64,000 nt of DNA, taken from Mesorhizobium sp. WSM4313. GTDB lineage: Bacteria > Pseudomonadota > Alphaproteobacteria > Rhizobiales > Rhizobiaceae. The translations under genes and the position numbers were made by a program. Below, one piece after another: positions 18,381-27,403 of this stretch. Position 1 is the first letter of the stretch. Each line of letters starts with the position of its first letter. The DNA lies in the NCBI RefSeq assembly GCF_002294725.1, contig NZ_NSFT01000013.1:62001-126000 (forward strand), read 5' to 3'. A model generated the notes under the pieces. It searched no databases and was not told the origin of the DNA. It saw nothing but the letters and a program-made list of their open reading frames with translations.

Positions 18381-19133
18381 TTGCGGCCGGAGCCCGCCAT
18401 AGACGAGTTGCGCGCGCGGATCGAAAAGATCGAGGGCCGGCGCCGGCGCGCCAGATCGGTGCTTCCTTTCGGGATCGCCGAGCTAGATGCACGACTTCCG
18501 GGTGGTGGGCTGGCACTCGGCGCGCTGCATGAAATCGCGGGCGGCGGCAATGGAGCCATCGATGGCGCGGCCGCGGCGCTGTTTGCGGGCGGTGTGGCCG
18601 CGCGCACGCGAGGCAAGGTCTTGTGGTGCATCACCCGGCCCGACCTGTTCGCCCCAGCGCTGGCGCAGGCCGGCCTGAAACCGGATCGCGTTATCTATGT
18701 CGAGGCCGGCGACGACAAGACAATCCTTGCCTGCATGGAAGAAGGCATCCGGCATGGCGGACTGGGCGCGGTTGTCGGTGAGGTCGCGCGACTGACCATG
18801 ACGGCCTCGCGGCGGCTGCAGCTCGCCGCCGAAGAAGCCCACACGATCGGGATCGCGCTGCGGAGATGGCGCCGGCAGACGGAGGCGGCCGATTTCGGTC
18901 AGCCGACGGCCGCCATGACCCGCTGGCGCATCTCGGTCCTGCCCTCGGCGCCGCTGCCTGTGCCGGGCGTCGGCCGGCATCGCTGGCTCGTCGAAGTGAT
19001 CCGCGCCCGCGCGGGTGAAAGTGCCGATTTCGAATTGGAGGCGTGCGATGGCACGGGTCGTCTCGCTGTTCCTGCCGACCTGGCCGACCGACAGGGTACG
19101 GCGCAAGCCCGGCAACGCAGCGCCGCCGGCTGA
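18381..19133 (+). CDS. imuA: ImuA, RecA-like accessory factor of error-prone translesion synthesis
   Basis: About 250 residues. After LRARIEKIEG the protein has the ImuA/SulA-RecA-like fold: VLPFGIAELDARLPGGGLAL, then GALHEIAGGG, RTRGKVLWCITRPDLFAPAL and GLGAVVGEVARLTMTASRRL. ImuA acts with ImuB and DnaE2 in the mutasome that bypasses DNA lesions. The start is uncertain: the TTG at 18348 lies only five bases after the LexA box, whereas the TTG at 18381 has GGAGG 12 bases upstream and leaves room for a promoter. The 3' end overlaps imuB by 86 bases. Confidence 0.88.
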   Translation: MRPEPAIDELRARIEKIEGRRRRARSVLPFGIAELDARLPGGGLALGALHEIAGGGNGAIDGAAAALFAGGVAARTRGKVLWCITRPDLFAPALAQAGLKPDRVIYVEAGDDKTILACMEEGIRHGGLGAVVGEVARLTMTASRRLQLAAEEAHTIGIALRRWRRQTEAADFGQPTAAMTRWRISVLPSAPLPVPGVGRHRWLVEVIRARAGESADFELEACDGTGRLAVPADLADRQGTAQARQRSAAG

Positions 19134-20568
19134 GGCCCCGCTCGTCCTGATCGGCCGCGACAAGAACAGGCGCGTGGTGCTCGCCGCCGATGCCGCGGCA
19201 CTCGCCGCCGGCCTGCGCCCCGGCATACCCGTGACGAAGGCGCAGGTGCTGGTGCCGGGCCTTGCGATCCAGGACGCCGATCCGCAAGCAGATGCCGAGG
19301 CGCTCGAGCGGCTCGCCGTCTGGATGCTTCGATTTGCGCCGGTCGCAGCGCCCGATCCTCCCGATGGGATCGTCGTCGACACGACAGGCGCCGACCATCT
19401 CCATGGCGGCGAGACCGCGATGCTGGAGGGCATGGTCGGGCGTCTGGCGATGTCCGGCATCGTCGCCCGCGCGGCAGTCGCGGACAGCTGGGGCGCGGCG
19501 CATGCGCTGGCCCGGTATGGCGGCCAGGACATGTTCATCGCGCCACCCGGCCACGGCCAATCCGTGGTGGAAACGCTTGCGCTCGAGGCGCTGCGGATCG
19601 CGCCTTCGACGGCGGCCGAACTGCGCAGGCTCGGCTTCCAATGGATCGGCGATCTCCTGAAACAGCCGCGCGCGCCGCTTGCCCTGCGCGTCGGCCCGGA
19701 GATCGGCCGCCGCATCGATCAGGCTCTTGGCAACACAGCCGAACCGATCGATCCGGTGCGGCCGCCCGACATCGTCGAAGTCCGCCGTGCCTTCGCCGAG
19801 CCGATTGGCGCGGCCGAGACAATTGCGCGGTATATCGGCAAGCTCGTCGTCCAGCTCTGCACGCTGTTGGAGCAGCGCGGCCTCGGCGCGCGCCGGCTCG
19901 ATCTCATCTGCCACCGCGTCGACAGCCAGGCCGAGGCGATCCGTGTCGGTATGGCGGTGCCGGTCCGGGACGCCAAGCGGCTCACCCGGCTGCTTTGCGA
20001 CAAGATCGAAACCATCGCGCCTGGCTTCGGCATCGAGATGATGGTCCTGGCGACGACAGCGGCCGAACCCCTGGAGCGCAGCCAGGCCGTGAGCTCCCTC
20101 GTCGAGGAGACCGTGCCCGATGTGTCCGACCTCATCGATACACTGATAAACCGCGTCGGCGAGCGCGCCGTCTACCGCCTTGCGCCTGTCGCCAGCGACG
20201 TCCCGGAGCGCTCGGCAAGCAAGATCCCGGCGATGGCGGCCGACACCGGCGCGGGCTGGCCCGGCCATTGGCCGCGGCCAGCGCGCCTGCTGCCGCAGCC
20301 GGACCCGGTCGAGACGGTGGCGCTGTTGCCCGATCATCCGCCGGTGTCCTTCACCTGGCGCGGGGTGCGCCGGCGCGTGAGGCGCGCGGACGGTCCGGAA
20401 CGGGTCTTCGGCGAATGGTGGAAGCGCGACGCCGAGCTGGTGGCGGTGCGCGATTATTTCCGGGTCGAGGACGACGCCGGGGAACGCTACTGGCTCTATC
20501 GCGCTGGCGACGGCGAGGATGCGGCGACCGGCTCGCACCGGTGGTTCCTGCACGGAGTGTTCGGATGA
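19048..20568 (+). CDS. imuB: ImuB, catalytically inactive Y-family polymerase homologue
   Basis: 506 residues from ATG 19048 (GGAGG seven bases upstream). The N-terminus reads VVSLFLPTWPTDRV, where active Y-family enzymes have a DMDxFY motif, and the second acidic motif is replaced by IVVDTTGADHLHGGE, so no polymerase activity is expected. ImuB bridges ImuA, DnaE2 and the beta clamp in other bacteria. It overlaps imuA upstream, and its stop overlaps the dnaE2 start as ATGA, indicating one coupled operon. Confidence 0.92.
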   Translation: MARVVSLFLPTWPTDRVRRKPGNAAPPAEAPLVLIGRDKNRRVVLAADAAALAAGLRPGIPVTKAQVLVPGLAIQDADPQADAEALERLAVWMLRFAPVAAPDPPDGIVVDTTGADHLHGGETAMLEGMVGRLAMSGIVARAAVADSWGAAHALARYGGQDMFIAPPGHGQSVVETLALEALRIAPSTAAELRRLGFQWIGDLLKQPRAPLALRVGPEIGRRIDQALGNTAEPIDPVRPPDIVEVRRAFAEPIGAAETIARYIGKLVVQLCTLLEQRGLGARRLDLICHRVDSQAEAIRVGMAVPVRDAKRLTRLLCDKIETIAPGFGIEMMVLATTAAEPLERSQAVSSLVEETVPDVSDLIDTLINRVGERAVYRLAPVASDVPERSASKIPAMAADTGAGWPGHWPRPARLLPQPDPVETVALLPDHPPVSFTWRGVRRRVRRADGPERVFGEWWKRDAELVAVRDYFRVEDDAGERYWLYRAGDGEDAATGSHRWFLHGVFG

Positions 20569-23500
20569 ACGAGGTCCGTTATGCCGAGCTGCAGGTCACC
20601 TCGCATTTCAGCTTCCTGCGCGGCGCCTCCTCGGCCGAAGAGCTGTTCTCGCAGGCGGCGCTTATGGGCATCGAGGCGCTGGCCGTCGCCGATCGCAACA
20701 GCCTCGCCGGCATTGTCCGCGCCCACGAGGCGGCCAAGACCACCGGCGTGCGCCTCATCGTCGGCTGCCGGCTCGACCTCACCGACGGACTCTCGCTGCT
20801 GGTCTATCCAACGGACCGCGACGCCTATTCCCGGCTCTGCCGGCTGCTCTCGCTCGGCAAGGGACGCGCCGGAAAGGGAAAATGCCATCTCGAATGGAGC
20901 GATGTCGTGGCCTATGGCGAAGGCCTCATCGCCGTGCTCCTGCCCGATCTGGCCGATGAGACCCTGGCCCTGCGCCTCAGACACCTGCGCGAGGCATTCG
21001 GCGATCGGGCCTATATGGCGCTGACGCTCAGGCGCCGGCCCAACGACCAGCTTCGCATCCACGACCTGGCCGCGCTTGCCTTCAAGATGAAGGTGCCGAG
21101 CGTCGTCACCAACGACGTGCTGTTCCATGAGCCAGGGCGCCGCATCCTGCAGGACGTAGTCACCGCGATCCGGCAAAACGTCGCCATCGACGCGCTCGGC
21201 GAGCGCCGCGAGCGGCATGCCGACCGTTACCTCAAGCCGCCTCAGGAAATGCACCGGCTTTTTGCACGCTATCCGGAAGCACTGGCGCACACGATCGAGA
21301 TTGCCGACCTCTGCCGGTTCTCCCTCGACGAGCTTGCCTACCAATATCCGGAGGAGCGCGACGACCCATCGCTGACACCGCAGCAGGCGCTGGAAAAGCT
21401 GACCTGGCAGGGCGCCGCGACGCGCTACCCGGAAGGCGTGCCGGACAGTGTCGTCCGCTCGCTGCGCCACGAATTGCGGCTGATCGAGAAGCTCGATTAT
21501 GCACCCTATTTCCTGACCGTGAACGCGATCGTGCGCTTCGCGCGCTCGAAAGACATCCTTTGCCAGGGCCGCGGCTCCGCCGCCAATTCGGCGGTCTGTT
21601 ACGTGCTTGGCATCACCTCGATCGATCCCGGCCGCAACGATCTTCTGTTCGAGCGTTTCGTCTCCGAGGAGCGCCGCGAGCCGCCCGACATCGACGTCGA
21701 TTTCGAGCATGAGCGGCGCGAGATCGTCATGCAATGGGTGTTCGACACCTATGGACGCGACCACGCGGCGTTGTGTTCGACGGTGGTGCGCTACCGCACC
21801 AAGGGCGCGCTGCGCGATGTCGGCAAGGCGCTCGGCCTGCCGGAGGATCTCATCCGTGCGCTCTCCGGCCAGGTCTGGGGCTGGTCCGAAGAGGGCGTGG
21901 AGGAGCGGCATGTAGAAGAACTCAATCTCAACCTCGCCGATCGCCGGCTGCGACTGACGCTCGAGCTCGCGCGTCAGTTGATGGGCGCGCCGCGTCACCT
22001 CAGCCAGCATCCGGGCGGCTTCGTGCTCACCCATGACCGGCTCGACGATCTGGTGCCGATCGAGCCGGCGAGCATGAAGGATCGTCAGGTGATCGAATGG
22101 GACAAGGACGATATCGACGCGCTCAAATTCATGAAGGTCGACGTGCTGGCGCTCGGCATGCTGACCTGCATGAAGAAAGGCCTCGATCTCCTCGCCGAGT
22201 GCAAGGACATCCGGCTCGACCTTGCCACCATCCCGGCGGAGGATCCGCGCACCTACGCCATGATCAGGAAAGCCGATACGCTCGGCACCTTCCAGGTCGA
22301 GAGCCGGGCGCAGATGTCGATGCTGCCGCGGCTGAAGCCAAGGACCTTCTACGATCTCGTGGTGCAGGTCGCGATCGTGCGCCCCGGGCCGATCCAGGGC
22401 GACATGGTCCACCCCTATCTGCGCCGCCGGGAAGGCATCGAGGCGGTGCATTACCCGAAGCCCGAGCTCGAGAAGGTGCTCGGCAAGACGCTCGGCGTGC
22501 CGCTGTTCCAGGAGCAGGCGATGCGAGTTGCCATCGAATGCGCGGGCTTCACGCCGGGCGAAGCAGATATGCTTCGCAAGTCGATGGCCACCTTCAAGTT
22601 CACCGGCGGCGTGTCGTCCTTCAAGACGAAGCTGATCAACGGGATGGTGGACAATGGCTACGAGCGCGCCTTCGCCGAGCAGACTTTCAAGCAGCTCGAA
22701 GGCTTCGGCTCCTACGGTTTTCCAGAGAGCCACGCCGCTTCTTTCGCGCTGATCGCCTATGCCTCGGCTTGGCTCAAATGCTGGCACCCGGACGTGTTCT
22801 GCACGGCGCTGTTGAACAGCCAGCCGATGGGCTTCTACGCGCCGGCGCAGATCGTGCGCGACGCGGCCGCGCACGGGATCGAGGTCCGGCCGGCCTGCGT
22901 CAACGCCTCGCGCTGGGACTGCACGCTCGAGCCTGTTTGCGATGGACATTTCGCCGTCCGGCTTGGGTTGCGCATGGTGCGCGGTCTCGCAAATGCCCAT
23001 GCAAGCACGATCGTCGCCACGCGCGCCGACCAGCCATTCGCCTCCGTCGACGATCTGTGGCGCCGCGCTGGCGTGCCGCAGGCCGCGCTCGTCCAGCTCG
23101 CCGAGGCCGAGGCGTTCCGGCCGGCGCTTGGTCTTGCGCGGCGCGAGGCGCTGTGGGCGATCAAGGCGCTGCGCGACGAGCCCCTGCCCCTGTTCGCGGC
23201 CGCATCGGCCTGCGAGACGGAGATCGTTCCGGAGATCAATGAACCGGCGGTGGTGCTTCGGCCGATGACGGCCGGCGGCGAGGTCGTGGAAGACTACCGC
23301 CATATCGGCCTGACGCTGCGCAGCCATCCGATCTCTTTCCTGCGCGAAGATCTTCGCCGTCGCCGCATCGTCTCCTGCGCCGAGGCGATGGAGACGCGCG
23401 ACGGCCGCTGGCTGGAAGCGGCAGGCATAGTACTCGTCCGGCAGCGCCCGGGCTCGGCCAAGGGCGTGATGTTCATCACCCTTGAGGACGAGACCGGGAT

Positions 23501-23834
23501 CGCGAACCTGGTCGTCTGGCCGAAAGTGTTCGAGCAGCATCGGCGCACCGTTCTGTCGGCGAGCATGATCGCGGTAAGGGGCCGCATCCAGCGCGAGGGC
23601 GAAGTGGTCCACCTCGTGGCTCGCAAGATCAGCGATCTATCAGCCGAGCTCGCCAGCGTCGGCGAACGCGAGGGCAGCTTTCCCGTGCCGCACGCCCGCG
23701 GCGACCAGGTGCGCAATGGCGGCTCGGGACCCGATCCGCGCGAGCTGCCGCCCAAGGGGCTGCGCAGCCGCGACATCTACATACCCGACCTCCACATCGA
23801 CAACATCAAGGTTAAGACGCGGGATTTCAGGTGA
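20565..23834 (+). CDS. dnaE2: Error-prone DNA polymerase III alpha subunit DnaE2 (ImuC)
   Basis: 1089 residues, the usual length. An N-terminal PHP domain begins YAELQVTSHFSFLRGASSAE; the polymerase core has the triple-Asp motif PPDIDVDFEHERR near residue 375 and the FIGGxxG-like and thumb regions; an OB-fold lies near the C-terminus (GVMFITLEDETGIANLVVWP, about 965-985). It performs translesion synthesis with ImuA and ImuB after SOS induction. A long upstream frame is open, but the ATG at 20565 overlapping the imuB stop is the family start. The last 240 bases are duplicated at 28398-28683. Confidence 0.95.
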   Translation: MNEVRYAELQVTSHFSFLRGASSAEELFSQAALMGIEALAVADRNSLAGIVRAHEAAKTTGVRLIVGCRLDLTDGLSLLVYPTDRDAYSRLCRLLSLGKGRAGKGKCHLEWSDVVAYGEGLIAVLLPDLADETLALRLRHLREAFGDRAYMALTLRRRPNDQLRIHDLAALAFKMKVPSVVTNDVLFHEPGRRILQDVVTAIRQNVAIDALGERRERHADRYLKPPQEMHRLFARYPEALAHTIEIADLCRFSLDELAYQYPEERDDPSLTPQQALEKLTWQGAATRYPEGVPDSVVRSLRHELRLIEKLDYAPYFLTVNAIVRFARSKDILCQGRGSAANSAVCYVLGITSIDPGRNDLLFERFVSEERREPPDIDVDFEHERREIVMQWVFDTYGRDHAALCSTVVRYRTKGALRDVGKALGLPEDLIRALSGQVWGWSEEGVEERHVEELNLNLADRRLRLTLELARQLMGAPRHLSQHPGGFVLTHDRLDDLVPIEPASMKDRQVIEWDKDDIDALKFMKVDVLALGMLTCMKKGLDLLAECKDIRLDLATIPAEDPRTYAMIRKADTLGTFQVESRAQMSMLPRLKPRTFYDLVVQVAIVRPGPIQGDMVHPYLRRREGIEAVHYPKPELEKVLGKTLGVPLFQEQAMRVAIECAGFTPGEADMLRKSMATFKFTGGVSSFKTKLINGMVDNGYERAFAEQTFKQLEGFGSYGFPESHAASFALIAYASAWLKCWHPDVFCTALLNSQPMGFYAPAQIVRDAAAHGIEVRPACVNASRWDCTLEPVCDGHFAVRLGLRMVRGLANAHASTIVATRADQPFASVDDLWRRAGVPQAALVQLAEAEAFRPALGLARREALWAIKALRDEPLPLFAAASACETEIVPEINEPAVVLRPMTAGGEVVEDYRHIGLTLRSHPISFLREDLRRRRIVSCAEAMETRDGRWLEAAGIVLVRQRPGSAKGVMFITLEDETGIANLVVWPKVFEQHRRTVLSASMIAVRGRIQREGEVVHLVARKISDLSAELASVGEREGSFPVPHARGDQVRNGGSGPDPRELPPKGLRSRDIYIPDLHIDNIKVKTRDFR

Positions 23835-23931
23835 AACGCCGAATTTCTTGCCCGCTCAGGATCGCAAGTCGTACCAAAGCATTACAGTCGAACCTCGTGA
23901 CGGCGCAGCTATGGAACAGGGGAGACGACAA

Positions 23932-24115
23932 TTGCAGACAACAAATCGAAGCGAGGCGCCTCAGACCGTCGGCAGATCTCCGGCGGTGAAGGCTATGCGG
24001 TCATTATTTCGCCCGCAAGCACGATTGTCAGCAGAGAGCAGGCCGATGCCCTGATCAAGCGGGTCGGCAATCCCGCGACAAGCTCAATGCCGTCGCCGAC
24101 GAACTGAAGAAATAG
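23932..24115 (+). pseudogene. Decayed copy of the DUF3606 gene
   Basis: The sequence matches the intact gene at 28781-28966 along its whole length (shared stretches around TCGAAGCGAGGCGCC, TCTCCGGCGGTGAAGGCTAT and GCAGAGAGCAGGCCGATGCC), but several indels break the frame, for example near 24010-24030 and 24070, and the GTG start has become TTG. It follows dnaE2 just as the intact copy follows the dnaE2 remnant at 28683. Confidence 0.85.
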
Positions 24116-24170
24116 ACTGCGTGTTCGCAATGACCCATCGCACAGTTCGGTCTGAACAGGGTCGACTCAA

Positions 24171-24305
24171 GTGAGTAAGTCAGTCGGGTCGGCCCACAAT
24201 CAAAGGATCTTCAACTCCCCTTGCGAAGCCGGCCTCGCGTGGCGCAGCCAAACGGGGGAGCGCGCATTCAAGACGTCGAGAAGGCCGACCGCCTTGTTGC
24301 CGTCG
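24171..24305 (+). pseudogene. Internally deleted ligD remnant
   Basis: It starts with GTGAGTAAGTCAG, the counterpart of the ligD start at 29022, and keeps about 80 bases of diverged 5' sequence. It then jumps to a segment (GCGCGCATTCAAGACGTCGA and the following AAGGCCGACCGCC) that corresponds to 30388-30424, inside the polymerase domain of ligD. About 1.3 kb of ligD is missing between these points. No functional product is possible. Confidence 0.75.
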
Positions 24306-24312
24306 AAGAATC

Positions 24313-24521
24313 ATGGCGACACTCGGCACGATCCGAGCACTCCGGCGGACCAAAATGCCTGGCAGAGGGCTCCACGATCGAGAAGATGATGGAGCCACAG
24401 ACTGGTAGGCATGCTCGGTACGAGGCTTGTTGCGGCGGTGGTCAAGAAGAAGCTCGGCCTCAACTTGGTCAGCGATGTCTGAAAGGCCGGGGGTTGCTGG
24501 TATCGTATGGATGAGGGTTAG
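24313..24521 (+). pseudogene. DUF3489 gene remnant
   Basis: Pieces of a DUF3489 domain are readable in different frames: EGSTIEKMMEPQTG near 24367-24408, then RLVAAVVKKKLGLNLVSDV near 24423-24480 and GGCWYRMDEG before a TAG at 24519. Intact members have these in one frame as a short winged-helix-like domain. Stops and shifts make this copy dead. DUF3489 genes are frequent in rhizobial accessory DNA, often near recombinases. Confidence 0.65.
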
Positions 24522-24652
24522 AAGGGTGCCTAATCCTTATGCGCGCCAAGCTGGACATGGGGGCCATTGCAGATCTGCACGCGCTAGCTCTTTCAGCACT
24601 CCAAAACAATCGACGCTGCTCCGATTCTCGGACACTATCCTATCCAGCTAAC

Positions 24653-24676
24653 AAAAAAGCCCGCGTTGCCGCGGGC
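24653..24676 (-). terminator. Rho-independent terminator of the second CsbD gene
   Basis: GCCCGCG and CGCGGGC, 7-bp stem with a 4-base loop, followed on the minus strand by TTTTTT. It lies 23 bases beyond the CsbD stop. Confidence 0.85.
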
Positions 24677-24699
24677 TTGCAGGCACACCTTCGTGACAG

Positions 24700-24891
24700 C
24701 TAGGCCTTGTCGATGAGGTTCTTCACCGCGTCCTTTGCTTGACCCTTGGCTACCTGAGCCTTGCCCTTGCCTTCCTGGACTTTCCCCTTCGCCTTTTCCT
24801 CGTGGTCATCAGCGGCCCCACCGACGGCCTGGCGTGCCTTGCCGGCGACTTCGTTGGCTTTGCCTTTGATCTTGTCTGATGTGCTGCCCAT
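24700..24891 (-). CDS. CsbD-family stress protein, second copy
   Basis: 63 residues beginning MGSTSDKIKGKANEVAGKAR, differing from the copy at 15418 mainly in the middle (GGAADDHEEKAKGKVQEGKG) and at the end (NLIDKA). It is a hydrophilic Lys/Ala/Gly-rich helical stress protein of unknown mechanism. The start is the ATG at 24891, preceded by GGGAACTCGAC. It stands alone, with a strong terminator, inside the segment between the two copies of the dnaE2-ligD junction. Confidence 0.93.
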   Translation of the reverse strand: MGSTSDKIKGKANEVAGKARQAVGGAADDHEEKAKGKVQEGKGKAQVAKGQAKDAVKNLIDKA

Positions 24892-24927
24892 GTCGAGTTC
24901 CCTTTTGAATGACGGCATGCCGTTCAA

Positions 24928-25471
24928 AAAAGAAGCTGCTCATAGGCAATTTGGTTCCCCGCTTCTTGAAAGATCGCTTCGGGCATGTGCCGAAGGCCTG
25001 CTTCAATGACAAGTCGTGCCGCGATGTCATTGCAGGGCCGATCCGCCCGAACGGCCGTTCGCCGGTCAGGCTTTAGGACCCTCATTGCTGAAGCGACCGT
25101 TCAGCGGCTACTCAACGGTTCGGCAGAACGCGACTGGTCAGATCAAGGAGTTAAAATCGTTGTTCATGTGCCAAGTGTCTATCCGCCGCCCTTGAAGGGT
25201 TTCCGAGCCTTGGCTGCGACGCTGGCATTAGTTACCTGAGCGCGACAGAGCAAATGAGGTTCTCGTCGCACCGGCTTCGCAACTTCATGGCGCCTCAATT
25301 TCAGTCCGCCCGCAGCCGCCGCACCATTTACGAGTCATGGATTATGCGGTGCGCAAACGATAGTAACGCCCTGTGGCGCAGCTGGGAACCTCCGGTCGCA
25401 GTCGAAGTTCTTGTGCTGCATATCGCCACTTCCACAGGGCGGGCTGCACAGGGAGTAAGGGGGTTTGCAGA
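24928..25471. other. Intergenic stretch without a recognised gene
   Basis: 544 bases between the CsbD promoter side and the cardiolipin synthase gene. Short open frames (for example 24985-25239 plus) show no family features. It should hold the promoters of both flanking genes. Confidence 0.4.
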
Positions 25472-26791
25472 TTGTTGACTCGGGAAAAGCCGACCGTACT
25501 CAGAAGAAAGATCGGTCGTTGGTTCGATGTAATTAAGTATGTTGCAATTGCGAGTGCCGCGAGTTTGATCACTGTCGTCGTGATAAACTTAATCCCCGAT
25601 CCCCGGACCATCCGCGTAATCGTTCCCCACCGTTTTGACGCAGCGGATCCTCAATTCGCAAGGAGCATGGCGAGCTATTCCCTGGGACAAATGTTCGAGG
25701 CCAACGCGGTGCAGACGCTGGTCAACGGCGACGAAATCTTCCCAGCAATGCTGCAAGCCATCCACACTGCGCGCTCGACCATCAACATGGAAACCTACAT
25801 CTATTGGTCCGGGTCGGTCGGCTATGAATTCGCCACCGCATTAGCGGCGAAAGCCCAGGAGGGTGTCGAGGTTCGCGTGCTCGTCGACTGGCTTGGCAGT
25901 CTGCCCTTCGATGAAGACCTGATCCATATCATGACGAACGCTGGCGTGCGGTTCCAGCGCTACCGGCCCATCTACTGGTACACCCTGGAACGGGTGAATA
26001 ACCGAACGCATCGCAAGCTGCTCACCGTCGACGGTCGGATCGCGTTCACCGGCGGGGTCGGCATTGCGGACAATTGGCTCGGAGACGCCCGCATTCCGAC
26101 AGAGTGGCGTGACACGCACTACCGCATCGAGGGACCTGCCGTAGCAGCCTTCCAGGCGGCGTTCGCCGAAAACTGGCTGGAGACCGCGGGCGAGACTTTA
26201 CAGGGCGAGAAGTTCTACCCGCCGCTTACACCTGCGGGGAATCTGAGCGCTCAGCTTATCCTGTCTTCGCAACCGAATGGCTCCGAAAATATGGAGCTGA
26301 TGATGTTGGCTGCGATGGCTGCCGCCAAGAACCACTTGCGTATCGGAATGGCTTACTTCGTTCCGGATGACGTCGCCCTGCAGCAGATACTGGACGCCCG
26401 AAAAAGGGGAGTCATCGTCGATATCATTGTCCCCAATTCGCTGACGGACGTTCCTATCGTTCGAAAGGGCTCGCGCTATTTCTGGGGTAAATTACTCAAA
26501 GCAGGCGTCCGGATTTATGAGTTCCAGCCCACCATGTACCATCCTAAGCTGCTGATCGTCGACGATGTCTGGGCGAGCTTCGGCTCCGCCAATCTTGATG
26601 AGCGATCCCTTCGCCTTAACGACGAAGCTAATCTGAACATCTATGGCAAGGACTTTGCCCACGCGCAAATCGACCTGTTCAACCGGGACCTGGTAAGGTG
26701 TAAGCAGATCGGTCTCGAGGAATGGCAAACCCGCCCCTGGACTGAAAAGGTGACGGATTGGTTGGCCAGCCGACTGCATCCCCAGCTTTAG
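25472..26791 (+). CDS. Cardiolipin synthase-like phospholipase D-family protein
   Basis: About 439 residues. One membrane segment lies near the N-terminus (YVAIASAASLITVVVINLIP). Two HKD motifs of the PLD superfamily are complete: HRKLLTVDGRIAFTGG near residue 180 and HPKLLIVDDVWASFGSANLD near 357. Such enzymes join phosphatidylglycerol molecules or transfer phosphatidyl groups at the inner membrane. The start is probably one of two adjacent TTG codons at 25472 and 25475, eight bases after AAGGGGG; no ATG fits. A second cls elsewhere in the genome is likely, so its exact role is open. Confidence 0.88.
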   Translation: MLTREKPTVLRRKIGRWFDVIKYVAIASAASLITVVVINLIPDPRTIRVIVPHRFDAADPQFARSMASYSLGQMFEANAVQTLVNGDEIFPAMLQAIHTARSTINMETYIYWSGSVGYEFATALAAKAQEGVEVRVLVDWLGSLPFDEDLIHIMTNAGVRFQRYRPIYWYTLERVNNRTHRKLLTVDGRIAFTGGVGIADNWLGDARIPTEWRDTHYRIEGPAVAAFQAAFAENWLETAGETLQGEKFYPPLTPAGNLSAQLILSSQPNGSENMELMMLAAMAAAKNHLRIGMAYFVPDDVALQQILDARKRGVIVDIIVPNSLTDVPIVRKGSRYFWGKLLKAGVRIYEFQPTMYHPKLLIVDDVWASFGSANLDERSLRLNDEANLNIYGKDFAHAQIDLFNRDLVRCKQIGLEEWQTRPWTEKVTDWLASRLHPQL

Positions 26792-26936
26792 TGCACCATT
26801 GGAGCCCAATCGCATTGACGTCGTCGAAAGCTGGAATTGTCTGTTTTAAAGTATGAAAGGCTGCGTAGTTGAAGCGATGTTAGCTTTCGGGAAGCAGCCC
26901 TTGCAAGTTGAATGACCGGGTTGCGGCGCGAAGCTG

Positions 26937-27203
26937 TCATAGTGTTGCAACGCTGCTACCCTGGTTAACAACATTGGTCCTCAACGATGATACCATGCGA
27001 ACGACGATGGGATCATAGGGGAGCATTTCGTCGCGACTATAATCGACGGTAAACAGGGCCGCACGATCGCCGCAGACTTTGATCGCGCGGACATTCAGGA
27101 TCTGGCCATCCGTCTGGCCCGAATAGCTGGCCCACTGCGGCCTCACTCGTTTACAGTCGACCTCCAGCCGTGGCGACCCAGCGTGGCTTGGCAGTGCGGA
27201 CAC
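26937..27203 (-). CDS. Hypothetical protein
   Basis: 88 codons; the reading LEVDCKRVRPQWASYSGQTD followed by AALFTVDYSRDEMLPYDPIV has protein-like composition. There is no recognised domain and no clear ribosome binding site. It may be the remains of a longer gene. Confidence 0.35.
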   Translation of the reverse strand: MSALPSHAGSPRLEVDCKRVRPQWASYSGQTDGQILNVRAIKVCGDRAALFTVDYSRDEMLPYDPIVVRMVSSLRTNVVNQGSSVATL

Positions 27204-27403
27204 TGAAAGGTCAGATCTTTGTCGAGCAGGCGACTGATAAGCTTGCGGCCGACGGCGTCCGCTTTAGGCAGTGCGACGGGATGCTGTGTGGTCGATATGA
27301 CGGCGTTGCGGTCCGGCGGCTCCGGGACCGTTTTCAGCCTGTCCGATTTGGACTTGGAGGAGCTACGGTTGGTTAGCCGGGCGGGCGAGTGGATTGTTGC
27401 GCA

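Noticed and set aside
18483..20553. Minus-strand open frames of 410 and 620 codons opposite imuA and imuB
   Set aside because: They mirror third-position GC bias of the real plus-strand genes and contain no recognisable domain.
19641..20564. N-terminal extension of DnaE2 by about 300 codons
   Set aside because: The upstream part reads Arg/Ala-rich nonsense over imuB; the family start is the ATG at 20565 overlapping the imuB stop.
20496..23612. A 1038-codon open frame antisense to dnaE2
   Set aside because: His/Arg/Gln-rich composition typical of antisense translation; dnaE2 is certain on the other strand.
25000..25460. Small gene before the cardiolipin synthase
   Set aside because: The open frames are short, overlap each other on both strands and lack ribosome binding sites.
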